This document shows positions 30,882-38,705 of a stretch of DNA of 46,980 bases, in pieces; positions within the stretch are counted from its first letter, which is position 1; every line of letters begins with the position of its first letter. The notes beneath the pieces were generated by a model. It searched no databases and was not told the DNA's origin. It worked only from the letters and a program-made list of their open reading frames with translations. The stretch spans positions 1-46,980 of the forward strand of contig NHEP01000067.1 of NCBI GenBank assembly GCA_002171515.1. The letters run 5' to 3'. Position numbers and translations under genes: made by a program. This stretch comes from a bacterium TMED88. Its GTDB lineage: Bacteria; Myxococcota_A; UBA9160; UBA4427.

Positions 30882-31220
30882 TTATGCAAATACCCGATAA
30901 GGATTTCCTGGTGTTACCTCTAAGGCTTCCCACCCATCAGGTAGGTCGCCTACATAGTTGACGTGAAAGCCATCAAGAGTTGTTGGAGCAACAGTTTCGT
31001 TACCCTCTTCATCCCACTCACCACCTACGGTAATGACACCAACAACATCAATAGCATGGGAGTGTGTGTAAGCCTGTAGCTGTTCTGATTCGTTGCCTTC
31101 TTCATCAGCGACAGTTGTCATAAATCCAGCAGCACGTGCAGCTTTTAGCCAAGCTTTTTCATTAGTAAACCTAAAGAAAGGGCCAGGTACTGGTGGCAAT
31201 TCGATTAGTTCTTCTTCCAT
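30882..31220 (-). CDS. Hypothetical protein, 112 residues
   Basis: Starts at ATG 31220 (MEEELIELPPVPGPFFRFTN), overlapping the preceding stop by one base (TGATG). It contains AWLKAARAAGFMTTVADEEG, AYTHSHAIDVVGVITVGGEW and DGFHVNYVGDLPDGWEALEV. This looks like a compact alpha/beta domain of the sort found near tail-fibre genes in cyanophages. I recognise the style but not a named family. No signal or membrane segment is present. Confidence 0.65.
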   Translation of the reverse strand: MEEELIELPPVPGPFFRFTNEKAWLKAARAAGFMTTVADEEGNESEQLQAYTHSHAIDVVGVITVGGEWDEEGNETVAPTTLDGFHVNYVGDLPDGWEALEVTPGNPYRVFA

Positions 31221-31567
31221 CAATCTTGCTGCTCTTCTACAACTTCAGGTTCTACAACCTCAACAACAGGCTCGAAGTTACCACCATTATTAACAAAAGC
31301 AGTGAGAGAATCATTATACTCTTGTTCCTGCTTACGTTGAGTAATAGCAGCATCAAATTCTTCAGAGGTATTACCAAGTTGTTCTTCAAGCCAGGTAATA
31401 GCTACAGCTTCAGTTACGTCACCAAGAGGTGTCATATCAGATGCCTCTGCTGGTTCAGCAAGACGTAGTTGATTAGAAAGACTACCGTCAGAGTTTGTAT
31501 AGACCCAGTTAAGTGCAACTACTACTCCTTCAGGATCTGCGATTAAGTTTGTAATTGAATAAGACAT
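31220..31567 (-). CDS. Hypothetical protein of a widespread phage type, 115 residues
   Basis: MSYSITNLIADPEGVVVALN opens a protein with WVYTNSDGSLSNQLRLAEPA and a helical part AVAITWLEEQLGNTSEEFDAAI, ending in an acidic Glu/Val-rich tail (VVEVVEPEVVEEQQD). The MSYxITNL opening is one I associate with small proteins near phage fibre genes. A fibre chaperone or minor virion role is a guess. It is coupled to the next gene by a one-base overlap. Confidence 0.65.
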   Translation of the reverse strand: MSYSITNLIADPEGVVVALNWVYTNSDGSLSNQLRLAEPAEASDMTPLGDVTEAVAITWLEEQLGNTSEEFDAAITQRKQEQEYNDSLTAFVNNGGNFEPVVEVVEPEVVEEQQD

Positions 31568-31578
31568 AATTTAAATAA

Positions 31579-31782
31579 TCAGGAGGGCCAAACAGCTGCT
31601 GCTACGTCTTGTACTTCTTGAACTTCACCGGAGACATCATCACCGGGTTGGAAGACGGAGCGGTGGTAGGAACGACCTACTTCAACATCATCCTTGAGAA
31701 CGATGTCAGCACGACGAACACCAATAGAGAGGTCTTCGTTTACTTCAATTTTGTATTCAAACTTCTCTGAGAAAGAAGCCAT
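31579..31782 (-). CDS. Hypothetical protein, 67 residues
   Basis: MASFSEKFEYKIEVNEDLSI opens a small beta-rich protein (GVRRADIVLKDDVEVGRSYH, VFQPGDDVSGEVQEVQDVAA). Similar short proteins occur next to tail-fibre genes of marine phages as far as I recall, with no function assigned. It begins 9 bases after a GC-rich hairpin that separates it from the 504-residue fibre-like gene, so it may head a sub-transcript. Confidence 0.6.
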   Translation of the reverse strand: MASFSEKFEYKIEVNEDLSIGVRRADIVLKDDVEVGRSYHRSVFQPGDDVSGEVQEVQDVAAAVWPS

Positions 31783-31790
31783 ATTAGGAA

Positions 31791-31804
31791 CCGCCGACTG
31801 GCGG
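31791..31804 (-). terminator. Short GC-rich hairpin after the 504-residue fibre gene
   Basis: CCGCC and GGCGG pair around a 4-base loop in the 75-base gap. Only TTCCT follows on the minus strand, so it is a weak terminator at best and may instead be an RNA processing or attenuation element. Confidence 0.4.
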
Positions 31805-31857
31805 AGACAGGTTTAATGGTTTCGTAGTTTATTGACGGTTGCGGTCTATAAGATTAA

Positions 31858-33372
31858 TCAGGCAATGCGATATGTAAGTGTAGTAAATAGTGAGCAATTT
31901 CCACTACTGAAGTCTAAAGCAGTTTCAGTTAAACGGTTTGTAATACGATTACCTGCAAAAATGGCCAAGGCGGTGCTGTTAGCACTGTTAGATGTCATGA
32001 TGGTCTTGTTGCCGGATTTGTAATCGGTTGCCCAGTTAGTAATAAGGCAGGGCGAGGATGCGTAATTAGAGGAAGTCGTGTTTGGGGACACAAACGGTAA
32101 TCCAGTGATCGCAAGGACACCAGTTAGACCAGAAACACTTGCAGAAGTGATGGTTAGATTAATTTGTACTTGACACAAGTTACCGATTCTTGTGTAAGTT
32201 CCCTGGGCGTTTGAACCCGTAAGTCCTGCGGCACTGCCACCAACTGTCAGGTCAACTGTGCAGTTACCTTCTTCATACTCATCAATCGTATTAGCAGCAG
32301 CCGTACCGCCGATAGAGACGGGGCCTTTAAAAAGACCAGTTCCATCACCTTTAATGGCAGAAGTAAGTGTACTTCCAGCATAGCCTCTAAATACATCAGA
32401 AGTAGAATTTTCGGGTCTATTTACCTGTACAACGCCTGCGGTTGTGACGGAGCCAGTAAACTCAGCCGAGCCACTAGCATTAATCCTGTATTTATAACTA
32501 GAGGTTGAAGCAGCTCCATTATCATTACCTAGTACGGTTCCATTACCTCTAACAACAAAGTATTTAGAAGCACCGGTAGTACCAGCAGTAATAGAATCAA
32601 CACCACCAGCACTGCCAGCAGCTTTTACTGTGCCAGCAAACTCAGCCGAGCCGCCAGAATTAATTAACGATGTTTGTGTGTCACCTGAATACCCTCTCCA
32701 TAGCAAGGCGTTAGAACCAGAACCAGCCGTTCTTTGTACGACTAACTGCCCTGCAGGGTTGAGATTAACGCCAGAGCTTGTGGTTGAAGAAAGATTAGTA
32801 GTCCCTGACTGCGTGATACCAGCAAACTGAGCCGAGCCATTATCATTCAGCTCAATAGCGGGCGCTGCAGGTAACGTTCCCCCGATAGAGACGGTGCCAG
32901 CGAACTCAGCTGATCCGTCACTCTCGATAGCGGCAACCTCTGACCCGATATTGGTCCAGTCATCAGTATTTGACCTGAAGCTCCAGGAACCACCAGTTCC
33001 ACCACAAAACAGGGTTTTGGCACTATTACTTGTAGTTGTTAAAGCAAAGGGTCGAGTTCTTAACCCATATCCATATCTACCTGCGACTCCACCACCACCA
33101 CTATTAATAGTGATGTATTGGGGTCCGGCGCTGGATTGAATTCCAAACTCATGTGTAGCGCCCTTGAAGGCGGTTGACCCATTAGCATTCAGCAAGATGT
33201 TGCCACCACCAATCTCTACATCTCCATTGCTCTCCTGCATCACTGTCCGCTTCTTTGACGAACCAACAGCAATCTCATTTGTTTGTGTATCGATAAATAT
33301 TTCTCTACTTGCAACACTTGCAGCAGATACTTCAGAGGTTGTACCACCTCTAAACTGTAATTGATCAGCCAT
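31858..33372 (-). CDS. Fibre-like structural protein with repeated SAEFAG motifs (504 residues)
   Basis: The N-terminus MADQLQFRGGTTSEVSAASV followed by REIFIDTQTNEIAVG is the tail-attachment type found in phage fibre proteins related to the major tropism determinant N-terminal domain. Then come at least five repeats of the form (D/N)GSAEFAG(T/S)V spaced 40-70 residues, typical of beta-helical shaft modules. The C-terminal 130 residues (TVDLTVGGSAAGLTGSNAQG, ending LFTTLTYRIA) form a beta-sandwich-like knob. It probably binds a host surface glycan. It follows the 1178-residue protein with 22 bases between. Confidence 0.75.
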   Translation of the reverse strand: MADQLQFRGGTTSEVSAASVASREIFIDTQTNEIAVGSSKKRTVMQESNGDVEIGGGNILLNANGSTAFKGATHEFGIQSSAGPQYITINSGGGGVAGRYGYGLRTRPFALTTTSNSAKTLFCGGTGGSWSFRSNTDDWTNIGSEVAAIESDGSAEFAGTVSIGGTLPAAPAIELNDNGSAQFAGITQSGTTNLSSTTSSGVNLNPAGQLVVQRTAGSGSNALLWRGYSGDTQTSLINSGGSAEFAGTVKAAGSAGGVDSITAGTTGASKYFVVRGNGTVLGNDNGAASTSSYKYRINASGSAEFTGSVTTAGVVQVNRPENSTSDVFRGYAGSTLTSAIKGDGTGLFKGPVSIGGTAAANTIDEYEEGNCTVDLTVGGSAAGLTGSNAQGTYTRIGNLCQVQINLTITSASVSGLTGVLAITGLPFVSPNTTSSNYASSPCLITNWATDYKSGNKTIMTSNSANSTALAIFAGNRITNRLTETALDFSSGNCSLFTTLTYRIA

Positions 33373-33394
33373 GATTTAAAAGTTTTTAATTAAT

Positions 33395-36300
33395 TCAGTT
33401 AAGGTCGTATTCTGCATTTGCATAGTATTCTTTTTCAAGATCTATGTATCGAGTTACTTCTGCAGGTAAAGCCCCGAGGTCATGTGGATAATTAGTAATA
33501 GCTTGTCCGTAAGAATAGACTCTATTATCTGTTGTTAAGTCGATTAGTTCTTGATCAGTCTTACGTGTTGGGAAGTATGCAAGGCGTTTGATGTGGCCGT
33601 TTAGGTTCGCACCACTAGCCAGGGTCAATCTATCTGCATCAATAACAGACAAGTCGGTTGTGCTGCTAGAAATAGCAGACCCTTGATGCATCACACTTCC
33701 GCCAGTGCTTGAATAAGCGTATCCGATTTTATCATTGAAATGATTTGGATCTCCAACATCAACTGGCGAAAATAATCGAACATTAGAGACTTTAGTATTC
33801 ATCACAAAGTCATCATTGTTATTATTTCGATAAGCTATAGCGTGAAGATTTGCATTAGATTTGTAGATCTGAAAAATCCTTCTTTCTGGCAGTGATTGTA
33901 ACTCAGCAAAAGATCCACACTGAGCAAACACCGTCCCTTCACTTTGGTTATACCAACTATCAACACCTAGGGCACTGGTTGATACGTCCGCTGCACGGGT
34001 TACGTTTGAACCAGATGGAGTAATGATTAGGGAACTCGGATAAGAACCAATCTCAACTTGTGCACCCCAAAACAACATGTCTAAAGAAGTTGTATCCTTA
34101 TTTGTGGTCAAGAATAATGTTTTATTATTATTTGTGTAAGTTTTCCAGATACGAACCCAACCATTAGCGTATATCTTTCGTGAATAACCATGACCTACAG
34201 TGTCAGTTGAAAAATCATATGCAACTTGATCACTGGTATCTTGATCACCGGTGTTAAATCCGGTTTTAAAAGTAACGTACTGACCTTGACCACCGGTAGA
34301 TTTAATGAAAATAGAGAAGGTGTAATCGTTGGTGTCAGCGGTTATCGCATAGTTTTTCTGTCCCCTAACTTTAGGTGCATAGGCAGTAGTTGCAAATGCA
34401 GTGTTAGTCCCGTCAGGTGCGATCCCTGCATTGTTGTAAGCACCGGAGGGTAATGCGTTTGACCAAATTGAACTGTAGTTTGACGTATTGTTATCGACAA
34501 TGTTAGTCCTCGCCGGTTCAAGCAGCAGCTCCCCGTTTTCATATCGTGCAGCGCCACTAATGGTGGAGCCTGTTTTGATATATGGGGTTGCTGTGGTGCC
34601 TTCTTCGATTTGGGCTCCCCAGATGTAAAAGCTACCGCCATTCCAAACTTGAGGAGTTATGTTGTGTTCATCTCTAGCATTACCTAAATGTACGTTCTCA
34701 CCGTTTGGAGTTACAAGTACTTCAAAACGCTTCCATTCATTTGTTGCTGTAATTGTGCGGACTTTTGAAGGATTTGGTGCACCCCAGGTAATATAAATAT
34801 CTTTGGTTGTATTATCAGCAGTTTTAATCCAAGCGGACCAGGTATAAGTTCCAGTAAAATTACCTTGGTAGACAATAGCCCAGTTATTGGTAATGTTAGC
34901 AAAAGACACCCTATCCGCAGTTTGTGTACCATCAGGTGCTAAAGCATTATTACTGACAACAGCAGTATTTACATCAGTCCAGCTACTCACATCTTCACTA
35001 TTAAGCCATTCATTAACCGGCGTCGTCTTAATCAACCCCGTCGCATCATCAACATAAGTAGCACTACTGGCACGACTGTCGAATGTATCAACACTTGGGG
35101 TGTATTCGGTTAGTTCAGAGCCTTCTTCGATTTGGACGCCCCATATTAAAACATCAATAGAGTCATCGCTTAGGGTACCCCTAGCGCCTAGTTGCAGGTT
35201 ATCGATGGTAGCTGTAACAGTACCAGTAATACTAAATCTCTGCCACTCTGAAGTAGCAACCAACCCCTCTCCACCAGCTGCTTGGGCATTTCGGAAGTAA
35301 AGAGACTGATTGGAGTTAGTGTTAGACTTAACGTAAATACTTGTTGTATTTGTATGTGGATTAGTAAATCCTGTTAAAGACGTTGTGACTAGGCTAGATT
35401 GATTTGAAGCTGCTGTGCCACCATTCAAATCACATTGTAATCTATAAGCTGTCGAAGTACCGTCAGGGGCTATAAATCCAGGAGAAAGTACTGGAGAGGT
35501 ACCAGTACCATTTACAGCAAAAACCCAACCACTCTGATCAAACCTCTCGCTATACGTCAGCAGGTTCGTCTTCGCAAACTTATTACCTTCAATCGTTGCG
35601 ATGTCAGGTGAGCGGGTTACGGTGCTGCCGGTTGTGGGGATGTAGGAGGTGGGGAAGGATCCTTGTTCTCGCTGAAATCCGAAAGCATAAAGTGTTCCCG
35701 ATACTGTATTGCTTTCAGCACCACCACTATTGACAATAGCAACACTAGCCCAAGCTTTACTGTCAGTATTATCATTAACTATCCACAACCTTACCCAACC
35801 ATTTTCATATTGCTGATAACCTCGCGAAGTTGACCCTGTGGTTACTACCCAATTGTTATTCTCTAAATCAAAAGTTGTATGTGTAGAAGGACTAGATAGC
35901 ATTCGCAATCCAACGTATCTGGCAGTTCCTTTTTTTACAAATACACTGAAGGTTTGAGAATACGTAACAGCGGCATAATTAAATCTTGCAAAACCTTGAC
36001 CACTGCCATTCTTATCTAGTTTTACTACAGTACCACTTCCAGTTGGTGAAGACTCTTCAGTGGTATCTGAACTTGTTGTTGGTCCTACAACTTGCAAGGC
36101 GTTTGCTTGATTTGAAAGAGAAATTAAGTTAGTCCTTTCCTCTTCAATCAACAACCCCAACGACTCACCAGTCACGGGGTCATGATCAAATCGTGGAGCA
36201 CCACTAATCGTTGCACCTGTTGGAATGTAGTCAGTGGCGGTTGTGCCTTCTTCTAGTTGGGCGCCCCAGACAGCAAAGGTTTCCCCAGACGAACCGTAAA

Positions 36301-36931
36301 TGAGCACCACACTAAAAGCAGTGCTGGCAACAATCGTAAGACGTTTCCATCCATTAGGTGCACCTTCAAAAGTAGCACTTAAAACATTAGAATCCTGTGA
36401 TGTAATATTGAAATTGGAGTCAAAGAATACTCTATTCGTATCTGCTGTACTTCCAACCCTTACTGCACCCCCAGACAAATCTTTGAAGTAAGCACTTAGC
36501 ACTTTGGCAGATCCTGCTCCAGATGGTACTTTATTAATACCACCTCCAGTACTTGTGACTATTGCCCCTGTTAGTGTGCCATCAGGAGCCAGTACTTGGT
36601 TACCGGCTACTGTCCCAGCAGCAGTACTCCACGTACTTAGATCATTGCTATTAATCAGGTAATTAACCGGACTAGTTTTAATCAACCCATCACTGTCCAC
36701 ATACGTCCCACTACTGGCACGGCTGAAGGTGACTAATTTACCAATGGATTTATCTGCTGCAAAGTCTAGATCTAATGTTGCGTCTCCAAATAAATAATTG
36801 ATTAAAAAAACTGGCTTTGTATATCGAGTCACAGTGTCGGTAACTTGATAACCATCTTTACTAGTAATGTATTCTACATAAGGAGAGTTGTAATTGGTTA
36901 AAGTTACCAACTTTCTGTGGTCAATAGTCAT
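33395..36931 (-). CDS. Large modular adhesin-like fibre protein (1178 residues)
   Basis: Built from repeated carbohydrate-binding-like beta-sandwich modules of about 170-200 residues. Each contains a phrase such as FAVWGAQLEEGTTATDYIPT, VLIWGVQIEEGSELTEYTPS or FYIWGAQIEEGTTATPYIKT and ends at TxSGAxR or TVTRSPD joints. The last 200 residues resemble a concanavalin/LamG-like lectin domain (ADRLTLASGANLNGHIKRLA). The N-terminal 80 residues are unique. It is a good candidate for the main host-range determinant. No T7 counterpart exists at this place, so it appears to be part of an inserted block. Confidence 0.75.
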   Translation of the reverse strand: MTIDHRKLVTLTNYNSPYVEYITSKDGYQVTDTVTRYTKPVFLINYLFGDATLDLDFAADKSIGKLVTFSRASSGTYVDSDGLIKTSPVNYLINSNDLSTWSTAAGTVAGNQVLAPDGTLTGAIVTSTGGGINKVPSGAGSAKVLSAYFKDLSGGAVRVGSTADTNRVFFDSNFNITSQDSNVLSATFEGAPNGWKRLTIVASTAFSVVLIYGSSGETFAVWGAQLEEGTTATDYIPTGATISGAPRFDHDPVTGESLGLLIEEERTNLISLSNQANALQVVGPTTSSDTTEESSPTGSGTVVKLDKNGSGQGFARFNYAAVTYSQTFSVFVKKGTARYVGLRMLSSPSTHTTFDLENNNWVVTTGSTSRGYQQYENGWVRLWIVNDNTDSKAWASVAIVNSGGAESNTVSGTLYAFGFQREQGSFPTSYIPTTGSTVTRSPDIATIEGNKFAKTNLLTYSERFDQSGWVFAVNGTGTSPVLSPGFIAPDGTSTAYRLQCDLNGGTAASNQSSLVTTSLTGFTNPHTNTTSIYVKSNTNSNQSLYFRNAQAAGGEGLVATSEWQRFSITGTVTATIDNLQLGARGTLSDDSIDVLIWGVQIEEGSELTEYTPSVDTFDSRASSATYVDDATGLIKTTPVNEWLNSEDVSSWTDVNTAVVSNNALAPDGTQTADRVSFANITNNWAIVYQGNFTGTYTWSAWIKTADNTTKDIYITWGAPNPSKVRTITATNEWKRFEVLVTPNGENVHLGNARDEHNITPQVWNGGSFYIWGAQIEEGTTATPYIKTGSTISGAARYENGELLLEPARTNIVDNNTSNYSSIWSNALPSGAYNNAGIAPDGTNTAFATTAYAPKVRGQKNYAITADTNDYTFSIFIKSTGGQGQYVTFKTGFNTGDQDTSDQVAYDFSTDTVGHGYSRKIYANGWVRIWKTYTNNNKTLFLTTNKDTTSLDMLFWGAQVEIGSYPSSLIITPSGSNVTRAADVSTSALGVDSWYNQSEGTVFAQCGSFAELQSLPERRIFQIYKSNANLHAIAYRNNNNDDFVMNTKVSNVRLFSPVDVGDPNHFNDKIGYAYSSTGGSVMHQGSAISSSTTDLSVIDADRLTLASGANLNGHIKRLAYFPTRKTDQELIDLTTDNRVYSYGQAITNYPHDLGALPAEVTRYIDLEKEYYANAEYDLN

Positions 36932-37006
36932 TTCTTATCCAATTGAGGGAGCGATTAAGGCCACAGGTGTGGCGCTATTCAGGGAATTGCACCCTGCTTA
37001 TTCTAT
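36932..37006. other. Intergenic gap with small hairpin before the adhesin gene
   Basis: The 75-base gap includes GCCAC and GTGGC pairing around ACCT on the minus strand, followed by an AT-rich stretch to the adhesin ATG. There is no clear T tract and no recognised promoter. It may mark a transcript boundary. Confidence 0.3.
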
Positions 37007-37282
37007 TTAGCTTCTATCCCATGTACCTGAGATTGATATTGTGTCTAAACCTTCTACTTCAGATGCTTCTGTGTGATATGTAGGAGGCTCTACAACAGGG
37101 TCATCTGGTATGTGAGGTGCGATTGCTTCATCCACCTCGTTCTTAATCTTGTAGACGATGTAGTAGTCCTCCAGTTTCCACAACCAACCTTTAAGAATGA
37201 AGGCAATAGGGAATGGAAATGTTTTATCTATCCACTTCGCTACTTGTTTAAACTCATTTAACTTAAAGGTGATTGGTTCCAT
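37007..37282 (-). CDS. Hypothetical protein, 91 residues
   Basis: ATG 37282 (MEPITFKLNEFKQVAKWIDK) lies 3 bases after the preceding small gene. An amphipathic and moderately hydrophobic stretch (TFPFPIAFILKGWLWKLEDY) could touch membrane but is not a clear transmembrane helix. The C-terminus is acidic and Pro-rich (PHIPDDPVVEPPTYHTEASE). No family is recognised. It lies between the RlpA-like gene and the adhesin gene. Confidence 0.6.
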   Translation of the reverse strand: MEPITFKLNEFKQVAKWIDKTFPFPIAFILKGWLWKLEDYYIVYKIKNEVDEAIAPHIPDDPVVEPPTYHTEASEVEGLDTISISGTWDRS

Positions 37283-37285
37283 AAG

Positions 37286-37438
37286 TTAGGCTGATTTCTT
37301 TTTGGTTTTCTTTTTAGCTTGCTTAGGAAGGTCCTTCCATTGTCGAATCTTTGGCAATTGGTTACCGTTTTTTTTATATTCATCCTTGTGTTTAATCTTC
37401 ATCTCTTCGATGTAAGGTTTACGGTTTCCATAACCCAT
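37286..37438 (-). CDS. Small basic protein, 50 residues
   Basis: ATG 37438 (MGYGNRKPYIEEMKIKHKDE) overlaps the RlpA-like stop by one base (TAATG). The product is highly basic, ending in a run of Lys (KQAKKKTKKKSA), with NQLPKIRQWKDLP in the middle. It is likely nucleic-acid or wall binding by charge. No family is recognised. Coupling to both neighbours supports it as a gene. Confidence 0.55.
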   Translation of the reverse strand: MGYGNRKPYIEEMKIKHKDEYKKNGNQLPKIRQWKDLPKQAKKKTKKKSA

Positions 37439-37737
37439 TAGTTTAACCTCGTAGTTTTTACTTTACCTATACCTGAATGGATAAGTCCGATACGCCTTGC
37501 TGTGCCCTCACTAAGGTCAAGGTGACGACCTTCAATGAAAGGCCCACGATCAGTAATAGTTACCACTTCACAGCTGTCATAACAGACTCGAAGTTTAGTT
37601 CCAAATGGAAGTGATTTATGTGCAGCTGTACTTGCGTTACTATCAAATCGTGTGCCATTAGCTGTAAGGTTCCCATGAAATCCTGGTCCATACCAACTAG
37701 CAAGCAGCAAAAGTGTAGCTCCGATTCCTATTGTCAT
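37438..37737 (-). CDS. RlpA-like double-psi beta-barrel protein
   Basis: A 99-residue, nearly pure RlpA domain: ASWYGPGFHGNLTANGTRFD, TAAHKSLPFGTKLRV, VVTITDRGPFIEGRHLDLSE and ARRIGLI. In RlpA the Asp of DRGPF and a preceding His/Asp pair support lytic transglycosylase activity on denuded glycan. The first 14 residues (MTIGIGATLLLLAS) are hydrophobic and may act as a weak signal or anchor. It starts immediately after the scaffold stop. A role in cell-wall opening at lysis or entry is likely. A phage-borne stand-alone RlpA barrel beside the scaffold gene is unusual. Confidence 0.82.
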   Translation of the reverse strand: MTIGIGATLLLLASWYGPGFHGNLTANGTRFDSNASTAAHKSLPFGTKLRVCYDSCEVVTITDRGPFIEGRHLDLSEGTARRIGLIHSGIGKVKTTRLN

Positions 37738-38502
37738 TTAAAATTTAATGTCTGGTGAACGCATGAGTTTCTCCATTACATCATTACGATATGCTGGATC
37801 ATTTTCATAGCGTGGGTCGCCTTGAGCAGCAACTAGTTCTGCTTGGCTACGGAATACATCAGCTTTATTAGCAGCTGGTTTACCTGTAATCATTTGTCCG
37901 TCATATCCTGTTCCTTCTTGGAACCTATATTGCAATGCTTGAATAGCAAAGAAGCAGGCAGCAGGGTCTCCTTTATCCATTACATGATCAAACATATTGA
38001 TGTCACCGTCAGCTAGGTTATTGCTAGCCCAGGTAATCATCTGGTCATACTTGTCAGAACCACCAACTACATTCTTCAATCCATCAACTTGTTCTTCAGT
38101 AAGAACAGTTGGTGCATTCTCTTGTTGTGATTGTTCAACACCAGATCTGTAATCCATGTACATCTTTGCAAGGTCTTCAGGAGATGAAGAGTTAAGTGCA
38201 TCAATGGTTTCTTGAGTAAGTGCTTCTTTACTAGCTTCTTCCCATAGGCGATCAAGCAGGGCAGTAGGTTCTTCTTCAGTCTTCTCTTCTTCTACTTCTT
38301 CTGAAGGTTCATTAGAAGAACTACCTAGCTTACCTTGTAATTCAATATATGCTTTCTCTAATGCTTCTGCATCTTGAAACTTACCAGCTAGCAGTCCGTT
38401 CTGTTGTTCTTCTAGTGCTTCACCTACTTGAATTGAAGCCTGTTCCTCTTCAGAGAACTCAGGATTATCAGCAGGGGTTGGGTCATAAGTAAGTGTACTC
38501 AT
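37738..38502 (-). CDS. Capsid assembly scaffolding protein (T7 gp9-like)
   Basis: Guides procapsid assembly and then leaves. The 254-residue protein is acidic in its first 100 residues (EEVEEEKTEEEPTALLDRLW), helical in the middle (LTEEQVDGLKNVVGGSDKYD, then ITWASNNLADGDINMFDHVM) and ends with the basic, capsid-binding tail PAYRNDVMEKLMRSPDIKF. These are standard for T7-like scaffolds (T7 gp9 is 307). It lies after the portal, as in T7, but the capsid gene does not follow it. Confidence 0.9.
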   Translation of the reverse strand: MSTLTYDPTPADNPEFSEEEQASIQVGEALEEQQNGLLAGKFQDAEALEKAYIELQGKLGSSSNEPSEEVEEEKTEEEPTALLDRLWEEASKEALTQETIDALNSSSPEDLAKMYMDYRSGVEQSQQENAPTVLTEEQVDGLKNVVGGSDKYDQMITWASNNLADGDINMFDHVMDKGDPAACFFAIQALQYRFQEGTGYDGQMITGKPAANKADVFRSQAELVAAQGDPRYENDPAYRNDVMEKLMRSPDIKF

Positions 38503-38705
38503 TCTGCAATACCTTCTGCTGTTATTACTTCGAGACCACCAAGACCTACCTTCGATACACGATTAGGTCGTCTTAATTGTGGAGTACCTACCTTCTGTTT
38601 AGGTGCATACTTGTTACTTGCTAAAGGTTTAGCTTCAGGCTCAACCGGAGTTGGCAGCGGCTGCTGCTTGACCTTCTGGGTTCGGGTTGGTTTCGTTTTG
38701 TCCAT
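38499..38705 (-). CDS. Small basic protein between portal and scaffold, 68 residues
   Basis: ATG 38705 (MDKTKPTRTQKVKQQPLPTP) overlaps the portal 3' end by 65 bases in another frame and the scaffold start by 4 bases. The sequence is Pro/Lys-rich and disordered (PEAKPLASNKYAPKQKVGTP), then LRRPNRVSKVGLGGLEVITA. It may help head assembly given its place. No family is recognised. The frame is open further upstream to 38804, but that part is Asn-rich out-of-frame portal sequence. Confidence 0.6.
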   Translation of the reverse strand: MDKTKPTRTQKVKQQPLPTPVEPEAKPLASNKYAPKQKVGTPQLRRPNRVSKVGLGGLEVITAEGIAE

